Shown: positions 34,740 through 44,097, numbered from the stretch's first letter. The stretch is DNA of 49,924 bases from DATCZB01 sp035513215 (GCA_035513215.1 DATKCK010000052.1:1-49924), one strand, 5' to 3'. Notes: generated by a model from the sequence alone, not told the origin. Made by a program: numbers and translations.

Positions 34740-35876
34740 TCAGTTAGTGGCGTTGATGTCCTCGGCCTCGCTCGCGGACGGCGGCGCGAAGATCGAGCGG
34801 CCCCCGCCGCCGAACGGGCTACGCTCCGGAATCGGGCGGCCCTCGGCGATGGCCTCGGCGACGTTCTCCTGGTAGACCTTCTCGGCCCTGAGCGCGTTGG
34901 CGACGAAGAAGTTTCCCTCGTGGCAGGAGTACTCGAGGATTTCGTAGCCGGGTTGCGTCGTCAACGTCAGCCGGAACGTCCACGGCCGTTCGAAGGTGCG
35001 CGGATCGTCAACGGTAACGACATAGTCGAGCATGTCCGGATCGATGCGCGTGAACCGCTCCGTCAGCTTCAGATCCTCGCTGTGGGCCACCCGTCCCACG
35101 GCGAGCTCGTCCGTGAAGTTCGTCGTCTCCACGACGAGCGTGTCCCCCTCGAAGCGACCGACCGACGAGCCCATGTACTGGCGCACGCCCGGATCCGCCG
35201 GCGGGCGGCCGTCGAGCGGGATGATCCGCGTGTCGTGCAGCATCTCGTAGGTGATCGCGACCTCGGTCGGGGACTGGACGATGCGCATCGCGTCGCCGTA
35301 GAGGGACGGTCCGATCGAGCCCGTGACGCCGCGCGAGATGCAGCGGTCGTAATATGAGAAGTTCTCCATCACGAAAAACGGGCCGTTCATCGTGCGCTGA
35401 TTGGCATCCTGCCGCTGCCGCCCCTCTCGGGTCAGCGCCGGCATCTGGCCGTCCTCGGGATCGACGATATAGGACGTATAGCCAAAGGTCCGCGTGCCGG
35501 TCTCGGCCGAATCGAGCGCGCTGAGCTGAAGCCGACCCTCGTCGCTCTGGTTCCCGTCGAGCCCGGCGAAGCTCTCCGGCTCCCCGACCCGTTCCTGGAA
35601 TTCCGCCGCCGTCATCTGCTCGCGCGTGCGGAAGCGCTCAGGCCGCGTCATCGGGATGCCGCTCATGTCGCGACTCGTGAACGTGCCTTCGAGATTCGGA
35701 TCGCTCCAGGACATCCGTCCTACCTGCCAATCGGGATCGGTATGTGCAGCGGCAGTCTGCTCTGCGGGCACCACCGTCCCAGCGCCCTGCTGAGCATGTG
35801 CGTGCGACATCAGTGCCAACCCTGCCGCAACACCCAAAGTGGCTATCCGTCCGTCCAGCTTGATCAGAGTACTCAT
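34740..35876 (-). CDS. Secreted GRF-x-GDTL family protein
   Basis: A 378-residue exported protein with a signal peptide (about 1-29, ending HAHAQ). It shares the C-terminal module of the DUF6152-linked proteins: a YMGSSVGRFEGDTLVVETTNF core, LTERFTRIDPDMLDY, and PWTFRLTLTTQPGYEILEYSCHEGN. No DUF6152 module is present. The N-terminal half (DPNLEGTFTSRDMSG, GQMPALTREGRQR) is typical of a large family of exported proteins in Proteobacteria and Acidobacteria. The start at 35876 has GGAGAA 8 nt upstream. Function unknown. Confidence 0.75.
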   Translation of the reverse strand: MSTLIKLDGRIATLGVAAGLALMSHAHAQQGAGTVVPAEQTAAAHTDPDWQVGRMSWSDPNLEGTFTSRDMSGIPMTRPERFRTREQMTAAEFQERVGEPESFAGLDGNQSDEGRLQLSALDSAETGTRTFGYTSYIVDPEDGQMPALTREGRQRQDANQRTMNGPFFVMENFSYYDRCISRGVTGSIGPSLYGDAMRIVQSPTEVAITYEMLHDTRIIPLDGRPPADPGVRQYMGSSVGRFEGDTLVVETTNFTDELAVGRVAHSEDLKLTERFTRIDPDMLDYVVTVDDPRTFERPWTFRLTLTTQPGYEILEYSCHEGNFFVANALRAEKVYQENVAEAIAEGRPIPERSPFGGGGRSIFAPPSASEAEDINATN

Positions 35877-36047
35877 GCTGCTTTTCTCCATCGGCCGTGC
35901 TTGCAACGGTAGCACTTCGCGATGGCTTGATACACCATCGTCTCGTACTGCCCCGAAATATTCCCCGCGCCAGGCCAGAACGCGCCGATGGCCGGCCGAC
36001 CAACGGTCCGGCGAGAGCTCTTGCGACACCTCTACGCGCAGGCTCGA

Positions 36048-37007
36048 TTATGTGCAGGATGCCCTCGGGCCGCTGTGGTCAGACTCGATCTTTTGGATGG
36101 TATCCGTGATCGCAGAATAGAAGTCGCCATCGGGCGATTGCGTCTCGAGGGCGGCGCGCGCTTCGCGTAGCGCCTCGTCTTTGCAGCCTTGATCCAGGAG
36201 GATATTCGCCAAATTGTTGCGGCCTGCGGCATGTTCCGGCTCTAACGCGAGCAGCCGACGATAGAGTCTTGCGGCCAGCGCAAGGTTCGCGCGCGATTGT
36301 TCCCATGACGCAGCCAGAAACAGCACAAGTGAGTCATTTGGCCAACGGTCGAGAGCCGTCGCGTATGCTCGTTCGGAGTCGGACACGTCCAGCTGGCGAA
36401 CAGATCCGACCAGCGCGCGCATGTATGTGTCTGGCGTCGCACTCGACGGAATTTCTCCCGGAGTCACGGCAACGAACCCCCAGTTGTCGGCAAGGCGCCA
36501 GCTACGCATGAACCTAGACGCACGTTCCATGCGACGCTCCTCTTCGCCGGAGCGCAGCACAAAGCGTCCGCGTTCTGCCGAGTATCCGACGACGACGGCA
36601 TAGTGCCACGCAGGCGCTCTCGCAAAACGGAGATTTTGCAGCACCAGCACCGGCCGCCCGCTCGAAATCTCTGTCAGGAGGCTTTGGGGATCGGGCGGTA
36701 TCGGAATAGGCAGGAGGCCGTAACGTCTCGTTGCGCCGACAAGCTCTACCTGCAAGCTTCCCTTGAGGCGCTCAATGTAAACGACATCTATCAGTTCCGC
36801 TGGGGAAACTGCGACGCCCTCGGCGTTGAGGATGGTGGCGAGCGCGGCGGGTCCGCAGTCGAAGTCACTCTGCGTATGGAATGGAACATCAACCAGCTCA
36901 GGTACCTCGTACAGATCTGAGATGCCTTCAAGGCTCGCACATGCTGACAATATAGGCGCAGCGGCGCAGAGAAGACGCCTACACCTTCTTGAAGATGTCG
37001 ATGACAC
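36048..37007 (-). CDS. PA2778-family cysteine peptidase lipoprotein with TPR
   Basis: A 319-residue lipoprotein. The lipobox is ILSAC (Cys23). A C39-like peptidase domain (about 38-185) has the catalytic Cys51 in DFDCGPAALATIL and His135 in APAWHYAVVVGY. Tetratricopeptide repeats follow (about 215-300; AARLYRRLLALEPEHAAGRNNLANIL). It overlaps the PA2779-like gene by 29 bp, the conserved gene order for this pair, suggesting that it processes or works with the small partner. Substrate unknown. Confidence 0.85.
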   Translation of the reverse strand: MSSTSSRRCRRLLCAAAPILSACASLEGISDLYEVPELVDVPFHTQSDFDCGPAALATILNAEGVAVSPAELIDVVYIERLKGSLQVELVGATRRYGLLPIPIPPDPQSLLTEISSGRPVLVLQNLRFARAPAWHYAVVVGYSAERGRFVLRSGEEERRMERASRFMRSWRLADNWGFVAVTPGEIPSSATPDTYMRALVGSVRQLDVSDSERAYATALDRWPNDSLVLFLAASWEQSRANLALAARLYRRLLALEPEHAAGRNNLANILLDQGCKDEALREARAALETQSPDGDFYSAITDTIQKIESDHSGPRASCT

Positions 37008-37356
37008 CGATAAGCTCGAGAATTAGTATGACGATAGCCGCCAATCCAAGTGTGGCAAGCACTCCTCCGGCCGGGAGGTCCTCGAGGTTCTCCGCGAGCA
37101 ATATAAGCTCCCGGTCATTCAGAACTGCGACGCGTTCAGCTGCCTCGGAAGGGTCGACACCGTAGTGTGTGAGAGCGCGTTGCACTTCATCACGCGCGAG
37201 GGTCTCGTTCACTCTATCCAAAGTGGCGCGCCGGTCTACCGTATTCAGAAACTGCTCTGCGCCGATGACGTCGGCATGCGCAACCGTTTGAACGGTCAGC
37301 AGCGGTATCGTAAATACGAACAACAGCGCCGTTCGTACGAGCTTTCGATGCACCAT
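36979..37356 (-). CDS. PA2779-family small membrane protein
   Basis: A 125-residue protein of the PA2779 family. It has an N-terminal signal segment (about 5-28, ending VAHA), a conserved helical middle (EQFLNTVDRRATLDRVNETLARDEVQRALTHYGVD is in that region, about 33-67), a Gly-rich turn (LPAGG) and a C-terminal transmembrane helix ending IGVIDIFKKV. AGGAGC lies 6 nt before ATG 37356; the frame upstream to 37476 lacks support. It is cotranscribed with the PA2778-type peptidase, for which it may be substrate or partner. Function unknown. Confidence 0.85.
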   Translation of the reverse strand: MVHRKLVRTALLFVFTIPLLTVQTVAHADVIGAEQFLNTVDRRATLDRVNETLARDEVQRALTHYGVDPSEAAERVAVLNDRELILLAENLEDLPAGGVLATLGLAAIVILILELIGVIDIFKKV

Positions 37357-37472
37357 AACGTGCTCCTGCTGTGATCGATGACCAAACCCTAACTCATGTC
37401 GGGACGATTCCCATGAACACCTGAACCTTACACAGGAAGGAGTCCACGATGTCAAAGACAAGAATGCCCTAT

Positions 37473-37885
37473 TCACCCGAATTTCGCGAAACCATGTCTC
37501 CGGAATGAAGTGTTAACTATGTGCCCGGAATGGACCATTGATTTTATGGCGCGGCGCCGCGGGAGACTCGAATGCCAGAGTGTCGCCCGCCGACTTGCCC
37601 GTCTTCCACGCCCTGACGAAACGCTCGCCCATCTTTTCGAGCGCGGCATTCGCATGCTTTTGAATTCGCGCACCAACGTCTCCACATCCTTAAATTCGTA
37701 GGGTTGCTCCCGCCCCTCGATATGACGGTGGTCGCCCTTCGAACGCTCGTTGTCATATCCAACGATGCGTTCGCCAGCACGGCCGAAGAACAACCGATAC
37801 TTGTACGCGTGAAGACTGCCCTCGACAGGTTTCGGTGCGTTCCAGATCACCATCTCCACTATCGTACCGTCGTCGAAATCCGCAT
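37473..37885 (-). pseudogene. Decayed DUF6516-type toxin gene
   Basis: The frame contains EMVIWNAPKPVEGSLHAYKY, GERIVGYDNERSKGDHRH and EQPYEFKDVETLVREF, matching the DUF6516 toxin family as I recall it. The first natural codons are displaced: ATG at 37885 is one base out of phase with the continuing ADFDDGTIVEMVIW sequence (ATG-CGGATTTC where ATG-GCGGATTTC would fit), so one base seems deleted. Later starts (GTG 37865, ATG 37859) could still give a shortened product. The C-terminal 60 residues are basic and overlap the antitoxin-like frame, so the 3' part also looks abnormal. Confidence 0.6.
37513..37632 (-). pseudogene. Truncated antitoxin gene of the DUF6516 locus
   Basis: A 39-codon frame begins MGERFVRAWKTGKSAGD and continues LAFESPAAP before an unrelated tail and TAA. 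This opening is like the N-terminus of HTH antitoxins that accompany DUF6516 toxins; the helix-turn-helix domain that should follow is missing. It overlaps the toxin frame. Together with the damaged toxin start this looks like a dying toxin-antitoxin locus. Confidence 0.45.
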
Positions 37886-37895
37886 GTCGTCGAGC

Positions 37896-40043
37896 TCACG
37901 AACTTGAAACTCGCCTCGCACACGGAATTTCTGGCCGGCCGTCACGACGTCCAAGCAATTGCGCGAACTCGTCCGCTGTCATCGGGCAGTTGAAATAGTA
38001 TCCCTGCCCTTCGGGACACCCCTGCTGGCGCAGGAAGATCAGTTGCTCCAACGTCTCTACGCCTTCGGCGACGACACGCATATGCAAGCTTTTCCCCATG
38101 CTGATCACCGCGCTGACGATGCTGGCATCGTCCTCATCCACGGCGATATCGCGCACGAACGACCGATCGATCTTCAGGGTATCGATGGGAAAGCGCTTGA
38201 GGTAGCTCAGGCTTGAATAGCCCGTGCCGAAATCATCGAGCGCAAGTTGGACTGCCATCTCGTTGAGCGCCTCGAGCACCCGCACCGTAGACGTGGCGTT
38301 CTGCGTCAGAAAGGTTTCCGTTAGTTCAAGCTCCAGGCAGCTAGGCGCCAAACCGGTCTCATTCAGGATGGCGCGTACGCCGTCAACGAAACCCTTCGAG
38401 TGCAGTTCGACGGAGGAGACGTTCGCCGCGATCCGCATCGCCGGCAGCGCCTCATCCTGCCACGCCCGATTCTGGCGGCAGGCCTCACGCAGTACCCATG
38501 CACCGATCGGCGCGATCAACCCGGTCTCCTCGGCAATGGATATGAATTGCGCGGGCGATACCAGCCCGCGCTCCGGGTGGCGCCAGCGGATGAGCGCCTC
38601 GACCGCCACGATGGCGCCGCTGACCAGGTCTATTTGCGGCTGGTAGAAAAGCTCCAATTCGCCGCGCCCGAGGGCACGGCGCAGGTCATTCTCTAACGAT
38701 TGCCGCTCGGCCGCGCGCATGTTCGTGTCGCGGCGGAAGAACGTGTAGCGATCTCGCCCACCGTCTTTTGCCTGATACATTGCGAAATCGGCATTCTTCA
38801 GCAAAGTTTCCGCATCGGATCCATCGCGCGGATACGTGACGATGCCGATGCTCGCGGTGATGTGCACTTCGTGCTCGTCGATGCGATACGGAGCGCGCAG
38901 CGCCGCGAGTATTTTTTCCGCCGCTACGGCAGGGTCTTTCGCTCGTGTGACTTCGGATAGCAGGACCACGAATTCATCGCCACCTTGCCGACTGACGGTA
39001 TCGGAATGACGGACGCACGCGCGAAGCCGCTGTGCCACGGACCGCAGCAAGCGATCGCCTATAACGTGGCCAAGTGAGTCATTGATGTGCTTGAAGCGGT
39101 CCAGGTCCAGAAACAGCATCCCGACCTTTTGCTGATGCCGGTCCGCCAACGCCATCGCCTGAGTCAACCGATCGTTCAGCAGGTTTCTGTTGGGTAAATC
39201 CGTCAGGCTGTCGTGCTGAGCCAGGTACGACATTCTGAGTGACACCGCACGCGTCGCGGTCACGTCGCGAAATACCATGACGGCGCCCGTCACCTGACCA
39301 TAGCGATCGTGGATGGGCGCGACGGAATCCTCGATGTCCGTTTCCTTGCCGTCGCGCCGGATCAGGATGCAATCCGGCGACAGGCCCACCGTTTGATTCT
39401 CGCGAATCGCCCTTGTCATGGGATGCTCGATGACCTCACGAGTGTGCGCATCGACAATACGGAATACCGACTCCATCGGCTGGCCGGCCGCCTCCTCGCG
39501 CGGCCATCCCGTCAAGATTTCACCCACAACGTTGAGGTAAGTCACGTTCCCAAACACATCGACACTCAATACTGCATCGCCGATAGAGTTCAACATGATT
39601 TTCGCGCGTTCCTTTTCCTCGAATAGCGCGGCCGCGTTGGCAGCACGCTCCAGCATGCCTTCCACGGTCTTCGGCAGCCAGTAGCTATCCAGGCGCTCCT
39701 TGAGAAGGTAATCCTGGGCTCCCCGCTGCACTGCTAATTTCGCGATCTCCTCATCCGCTTCGGCGCTGAGAATCAGGATGGGAATCTGCGGTACGAGGCG
39801 GAAGATCCGATCGAACGTTTCGATTCCGCGGCTGTCCGGCAGGAACAGGTCGACCAGTACGGCGGCTACGTCGCGCGCTTGCAACCGCTGTGGATCTGCG
39901 GCTAGAGCCAGCCGCTCGAGGGCATCGGCACAGCGTCTGATCCATTCGATCTGGAAACCGCCATCGTTCAGGGTGGCCAGTGCAGATCGCACCGCCTCGG
40001 CGTCCGATGACTGATCCTGAAGCAGCAGTATGTTTTGAGCCAT
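37896..40043 (-). CDS. REC-PAS-GGDEF-EAL cyclic-di-GMP signalling protein
   Basis: A 715-residue cytoplasmic regulator. Receiver domain about 1-125, with Asp65 (LVDLFLPD) as probable phosphoacceptor and Lys115. PAS domain about 145-265. The GGDEF domain (about 275-435) has an intact GGDEF loop (354-358) and LDLDRFKHIND. The EAL domain (about 450-700) has VEALIRW (Glu482), LELTET, DDFGTGYSS and KIDRSFV. Both cyclase and phosphodiesterase sites look intact. AAGGG lies about 7 nt before ATG 40043. No cognate kinase is adjacent. Confidence 0.93.
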   Translation of the reverse strand: MAQNILLLQDQSSDAEAVRSALATLNDGGFQIEWIRRCADALERLALAADPQRLQARDVAAVLVDLFLPDSRGIETFDRIFRLVPQIPILILSAEADEEIAKLAVQRGAQDYLLKERLDSYWLPKTVEGMLERAANAAALFEEKERAKIMLNSIGDAVLSVDVFGNVTYLNVVGEILTGWPREEAAGQPMESVFRIVDAHTREVIEHPMTRAIRENQTVGLSPDCILIRRDGKETDIEDSVAPIHDRYGQVTGAVMVFRDVTATRAVSLRMSYLAQHDSLTDLPNRNLLNDRLTQAMALADRHQQKVGMLFLDLDRFKHINDSLGHVIGDRLLRSVAQRLRACVRHSDTVSRQGGDEFVVLLSEVTRAKDPAVAAEKILAALRAPYRIDEHEVHITASIGIVTYPRDGSDAETLLKNADFAMYQAKDGGRDRYTFFRRDTNMRAAERQSLENDLRRALGRGELELFYQPQIDLVSGAIVAVEALIRWRHPERGLVSPAQFISIAEETGLIAPIGAWVLREACRQNRAWQDEALPAMRIAANVSSVELHSKGFVDGVRAILNETGLAPSCLELELTETFLTQNATSTVRVLEALNEMAVQLALDDFGTGYSSLSYLKRFPIDTLKIDRSFVRDIAVDEDDASIVSAVISMGKSLHMRVVAEGVETLEQLIFLRQQGCPEGQGYYFNCPMTADEFAQLLGRRDGRPEIPCARRVSSS

Positions 40044-40339
40044 GGGATACCCTTGACCAGAGGCTGCGGCAGCCAAATTCCAACAGATCGTTCAGCGACA
40101 GTCTGTTCGATACCGCACACAACAACTCCCTGCGTACTGTATGCAGTTTTAGCGCAGACCGAGATCGAGGAGTCGATTTCGCAGGCACTTCCCCGACATT
40201 TCAGCCGGTGGGCGTGTAGCCGTCGTAGCGGGGTATCATTCAATGGTTTAGACTCGGCCCGAGAAAGAGTAAGGTACGCCGCATCCACCCTATCTTTCCG
40301 AGCCGGGTCGATGTTCCCGCCTCGGTATGGCATCCAGCT
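40044..40339. other. Divergent intergenic region between two signalling genes
   Basis: It separates the c-di-GMP protein (leftward) from the winged-helix/TPR regulator (rightward) and must hold both promoters. I see ACTG-TATG-CAGT near 40135 as a short inverted repeat, but no confident promoter or additional gene. Confidence 0.3.
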
Positions 40340-42718
40340 ATGGTTGTGCGCGAGCGATTATTGGCCGGGTTCCACATCGGGGATTCATACGTGGAGCCCC
40401 TGAGCGGCAAGGTGAGCCGCCCGGGCGGCGACCTGCATCTGCCGCTTAAGGCGATGGAGACGCTGCTTTGCCTCGCCGAGCATCCGCGGTTTCTCGTTTC
40501 GCACGACGAGTTGCTGCGTTCCGTCTGGGGCGACGAATCAGGCGGTCACGAGAAGCTGAGTCACGCGATCGGCGAGATCCGCAAAGCGCTCGACGATCAT
40601 CCGGCCCATCCGCGATTCGTGCGGACGATTCCGCGGCGCGGCTATTGCCTGCTCGTCGAGCCCGTTCCGGCAGCGAGTGCCGCTGCACCGGCCGCCGAGA
40701 ATCTGAAACGGGAGCCGCAGCCTGCGCGTGCCCTCGGATTCTACGGCGAGCTCAAGCGCCGCGGCGTCATCGATACGGCGCTCGGCTACCTCGTTCTCGG
40801 CTGGGTGCTGATTCAAGTGGCAGACGTCACCTTCGACCAGCTCACGCTGCCGCCGTGGGCCGCCACGTTCGTGACGTATCTCGTCATCGTCGGGTTCCCC
40901 ATCGCGCTCATGCTCGCATGGTTCGTCGAGCTGACGCCGAAAGGGGCCGTCATCGACATCGATCCAGACGCGCGTCCAGAGCGCGCGCCGCTCAGCAAGA
41001 CTTACAAGGCAATATTGGGCGCGTTGGCGTTGGCCTCGCTCGGCGTCTTCGTCTATGACCGCTACGTGGGCCTGCCGGGCGCGGCCTTGCAAGCGGCGGA
41101 TTTTTCGCTCGAGCCGCAGATTGTTGTCGATCCCAATTCGATCGCTGTCTTGCCGTTCTTGAATATCGGCGACGGGGACGAAGGCCGCATATTTTCGGAA
41201 GGCCTCGCGGACGACGTCATCAATCGGCTGACGAGAGTTCCGGGCCTGCGCGTATCCTCGCGCGGCGACTCGTTCTCGTTGCCGCCGAATTCCGCGTCTC
41301 AGGATGTGCGCAGAAGGCTGCGTGTCGCGTACTACCTCGAGGGCAGCGTCCGCGTGCTCGGGGATACGCTCAGAGTCGTCGTTCAGCTCATCGATTCAGC
41401 GACGGGTTTTCATATCGTCTCGCGCAGCTTCGACCGGGAGCTCGAGGATTTCTTCAGCGTTCAGGATGAAGTCACGCGGCTCACCGTCGCGAATCTGCGC
41501 GTCGCCTTGCCCCCCGCCATGGAAGCGCCGATCGAGATCGCTTCCGACAACGCGAACATCGACGCCTACGTGCTGTATCGGCTCGGTATGGAGGAGCTTT
41601 ACAAGCCCGCGACCCGCGAGACGATCGATGCGGCGCTCGAGGCGTTCATGCGCTCGTTGAGCTTGGATCCGGATTATGCGGCCGCGCATGCCGGAATGTG
41701 CCTCACCTACGCCGCGGGCTATCGAGTCGCGAACGATGCGGCGTACATCGATGCAGCCGAGAGATCGTGCGCGACGGCACTGAGCCTCAATGCGAACCTG
41801 GATGTCGTCCACAATGCGCTTGGCGAGCTCTATTCGGAGACCGGCCGCTACGACGCCGCCGAAGCCGCGTTTGAACGCGCTTTGGCCATCAACGAGAGCT
41901 CCGTCGCCTCGCTGATCGGCTTGGGCGACGTCTACCACAGGCAGCAACGGCTGGCCGACGCCGAAAGCAAGCTCAACCAGGCGATCGGCCTGCAGCCGGG
42001 CAACTGGGATGCCTACAACGCTCTCGGCGGATTCCTCTTCGGCAGCGGGCGATACGAGGAAGCGGCGCTTCAGTACCGCGAAGTCGTCTCCCTGGACGCG
42101 AGGAACATGAACGGGTGGAACAATTTGGGCGCCTGTTTGACCTTGGCCGGTCGGTTCGCCGAGGCCGCGGTGGCCTACGAGCGTTCCATCCGGATACAGC
42201 CCGTGCAGCAAGCGTACTCCAATGTCGGCATACTCCATTACTACCTCGGCGAAATCGACGAAGCGGTCGCCGCGCTCGAGAGGGCCGTGGAGCTCGCGCC
42301 GAACGACTACATAAATTGGTCCAATCTCGGCGACGTTCTGTCGTACTCCGCGACACCGGAACGAGCGGTCGAAGCATTCATGCGCGCAGAGGAGCTCGCC
42401 GAGCGCCGGCTGCAAGTCAATATCCGGGATGCCGATACGATCGTCGGTCTCGCCTGGATCAAAGCGATGCTCGATAAATTCGAGGATGCGGCGCAGTTGG
42501 CGCACGGCGCGCTCGAGGCAGCTCCCGGCAATCCGCACGTCCACTACATCAACGCCTTGATTCTGATGCGTATCGGCGATCGGGCGGCCGCCCTAGAAAC
42601 GCTCGAGACAGCCGTCGAGATGGGGTATCCGCGCGCCATGATCGCGGCCGAGCCGCACTTGACCGATCTCAGAAGCGAAAGCCGATTTCAGGAGCTGATT
42701 CGCGTAGAGTCACACTAG
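40340..42718 (+). CDS. Membrane-integrated winged-helix regulator with TolB-like and TPR domains
   Basis: A 792-residue protein of CadC-like layout. OmpR-type winged helix about 10-110 (FLVSHDELLRSVWGDE, HAIGEIRKALDDHP, FVRTIPRRGYCL). Hydrophobic segments about 148-165, 172-195 and 215-228 place the rest across the membrane. SIAVLPFLNIGDGDEGRIFSEGLADDVINRL (about 264-295) is the TolB-like adenylate-cyclase-associated module, followed by about eight to ten TPRs (390-790). It may sense something outside and bind DNA from the membrane. A lipoprotein gene starts 19 bp downstream. Confidence 0.88.
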   Translation: MVVRERLLAGFHIGDSYVEPLSGKVSRPGGDLHLPLKAMETLLCLAEHPRFLVSHDELLRSVWGDESGGHEKLSHAIGEIRKALDDHPAHPRFVRTIPRRGYCLLVEPVPAASAAAPAAENLKREPQPARALGFYGELKRRGVIDTALGYLVLGWVLIQVADVTFDQLTLPPWAATFVTYLVIVGFPIALMLAWFVELTPKGAVIDIDPDARPERAPLSKTYKAILGALALASLGVFVYDRYVGLPGAALQAADFSLEPQIVVDPNSIAVLPFLNIGDGDEGRIFSEGLADDVINRLTRVPGLRVSSRGDSFSLPPNSASQDVRRRLRVAYYLEGSVRVLGDTLRVVVQLIDSATGFHIVSRSFDRELEDFFSVQDEVTRLTVANLRVALPPAMEAPIEIASDNANIDAYVLYRLGMEELYKPATRETIDAALEAFMRSLSLDPDYAAAHAGMCLTYAAGYRVANDAAYIDAAERSCATALSLNANLDVVHNALGELYSETGRYDAAEAAFERALAINESSVASLIGLGDVYHRQQRLADAESKLNQAIGLQPGNWDAYNALGGFLFGSGRYEEAALQYREVVSLDARNMNGWNNLGACLTLAGRFAEAAVAYERSIRIQPVQQAYSNVGILHYYLGEIDEAVAALERAVELAPNDYINWSNLGDVLSYSATPERAVEAFMRAEELAERRLQVNIRDADTIVGLAWIKAMLDKFEDAAQLAHGALEAAPGNPHVHYINALILMRIGDRAAALETLETAVEMGYPRAMIAAEPHLTDLRSESRFQELIRVESH

Positions 42719-42737
42719 AACAACAAGGAGAACAATC

Positions 42738-43184
42738 GTGAGAATGACACTGACAGTGCTTGCACTATCGACGGTTTCGTTTGCCGGCTGCGTAACGGTT
42801 AGGGAGCCAGCCCGTGCCACCAGCGAGCAGCTCGAAAACGACACCAGCATCGACTTCGACCTCGCATGCCGCGACCGCGACGTCACATTCAGTTATAGGG
42901 CGCACGCTTCCATCAATATCTATCCGCCTCATATAGACGTTTGCGGCGGCCACACCATCACGATCCACATAACGCCGGGCGTTAATCCCGCCCTGAATCC
43001 CGCGAGCGCCCGATCGGTCGCGGGGAACCCGGAGCCTTCGGAATGGCTCAACAGACCGAGCAGCGACGGGAACACCATCGAGCTCGTTGTGCCGACCAAC
43101 GCAGCGGTGGGCTCCGTCTACAAATATGGCGTGGAAAGCGAGGGCATCGGCTCGATCGATCCGACGATCAGGATCATTCAGTAG
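42738..43184 (+). CDS. Lipoprotein of unknown function
   Basis: A 148-residue lipoprotein with lipobox SFAGC (Cys18). The mature part has two further Cys (LACRDR, DVCGGH) that may form a disulfide and a beta-rich body with TITIHITPG and NTIELVVPTNAAVGSVYKYGVE, reminiscent of a cupredoxin-like or Ig-like sandwich without an obvious copper site. The start is GTG at 42738 with AAGGAGAA 8 nt upstream. It is probably cotranscribed with, and perhaps controlled by, the membrane regulator. No family recognised. Confidence 0.7.
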   Translation: MRMTLTVLALSTVSFAGCVTVREPARATSEQLENDTSIDFDLACRDRDVTFSYRAHASINIYPPHIDVCGGHTITIHITPGVNPALNPASARSVAGNPEPSEWLNRPSSDGNTIELVVPTNAAVGSVYKYGVESEGIGSIDPTIRIIQ

Positions 43185-43377
43185 AAGGGGATTGATCCTC
43201 GAGCCGCGCCGCGATCTCCACTAGCTGCTCGACGGCACCGAGATCGGCCAAGGCCGATACGACGCGGTCGAGATCGAGCTCGACGTACTCGTGGCCTGGG
43301 TATAGTCCTCGAAGCGACCTCCGCGGCGGATAGTGCGTATAAAGGGGCCTTATGTGAGCCGGCGAGCCCGGCGTGGC
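43174..43377 (-). CDS. Possible leftward gene fragment
   Basis: A minus-strand frame open from about 43377 ends at TGA 43174. Its C-terminal part (GLYPGHEYVELDLDRV then LADLGAVEQLVEIAARLEDQ) has the composition of a real helical protein. No start codon with a ribosome-binding site is visible, so it may be the 3' remnant of a gene cut at the recombinase junction. It overlaps the lipoprotein stop by 11 bp. Confidence 0.25.
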   Translation of the reverse strand, partial: ATPGSPAHIRPLYTHYPPRRSLRGLYPGHEYVELDLDRVVSALADLGAVEQLVEIAARLEDQSPSTE

Positions 43378-43416
43378 GGGTCGTCGACCGGCCAGTGGCT
43401 CGGTCGAGCGCGTCAG

Positions 43417-44020
43417 GTAAGGCCGATCCGGCTCGGATCCGCCCGCTATCCGTACTATCTCTGCCCCAAGAAGGGCTGCGAGAACTACGGCAAGTCGATC
43501 CGCCGCGCGGCTCTCGAAGGCGAATTCGAGGCGTTGCTCCAGGAGCTGCGGCCTGCGTCCGAGCTGTTCTCGGCGGCGCGGGCCATGTTCGAGGACCTCT
43601 GGAACGACCGTCTGGCGACCGCAGAGGCCAGACGAAGCAGCCTGAAAGCCGAACTCGCGAAGGTCGAACGTAACGTTGAGCAGTTTCTGGACCGGACCGC
43701 GCAGGCGGAGCTGCCGTCAGTCATTACGGCTTACGAGAACCGCATTCGCAAGCTCGAAGAGCGGAAGATCGAGATCTCAGAGAAAATCGCGAATTTCGGC
43801 CGTCCGCTGCGCAGCTTCGATGAGACACTTAGAACTTCGCTCGATTTCCTGGCGAACCCTTGCAATCTCTGGGCTTCAGACCGCCTGGAGCACAAGAAGG
43901 CCGTGCTGAAGCTCGCATTCGGCGACCGGCTGACCTACGTCCGAAACGAAGGATTTAGAACTCCGAATCTCGCGTTACACTTCAAGGTGTTGGCAGATCT
44001 CAAAAGCTCCAAAAGCAAAT
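43417..44020 (+). pseudogene. Serine recombinase C-terminal fragment
   Basis: The frame encodes the recombinase zinc-ribbon piece (YPYYLCPKKGCENYGKSIRR), a coiled coil (about 43560-43790) and the basic C-terminal region typical of large serine recombinases. The N-terminal catalytic resolvase domain and the first zinc-ribbon cysteines are missing. The frame runs on without a stop into the antisense of tRNA-Arg, so both ends are unnatural. It marks an old integrative element next to the tRNA gene. Confidence 0.75.
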
Positions 44021-44097
44021 TGGCGCGCCCGGAGAGATTCGAACTCCCGACCACCTGGGTCGAAGCCAGGTACTCTATCCAACTGAGCTACGGGCGC
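44021..44097 (-). tRNA. tRNA-Arg (anticodon TCG)
   Basis: The minus strand folds into a complete cloverleaf. The acceptor stem is GCGCCCG/CGGGCGC with discriminator G and encoded CCA at 44023-44021. The D-arm is GCTCAGTTGGATAGAGT, the anticodon stem CCTGG/CCAGG encloses loop CTTCGAC (anticodon TCG, reading CGA), and the T-arm GGGAG-TTCGAAT-CTCTC is regular. The 3' end faces the broken recombinase. Confidence 0.95.

Noticed and set aside
40125..40150. LexA-like box in the signalling intergenic region
   Set aside because: Only ACTG-TATG-CAGT is symmetric; it does not match the gammaproteobacterial SOS box length or core.
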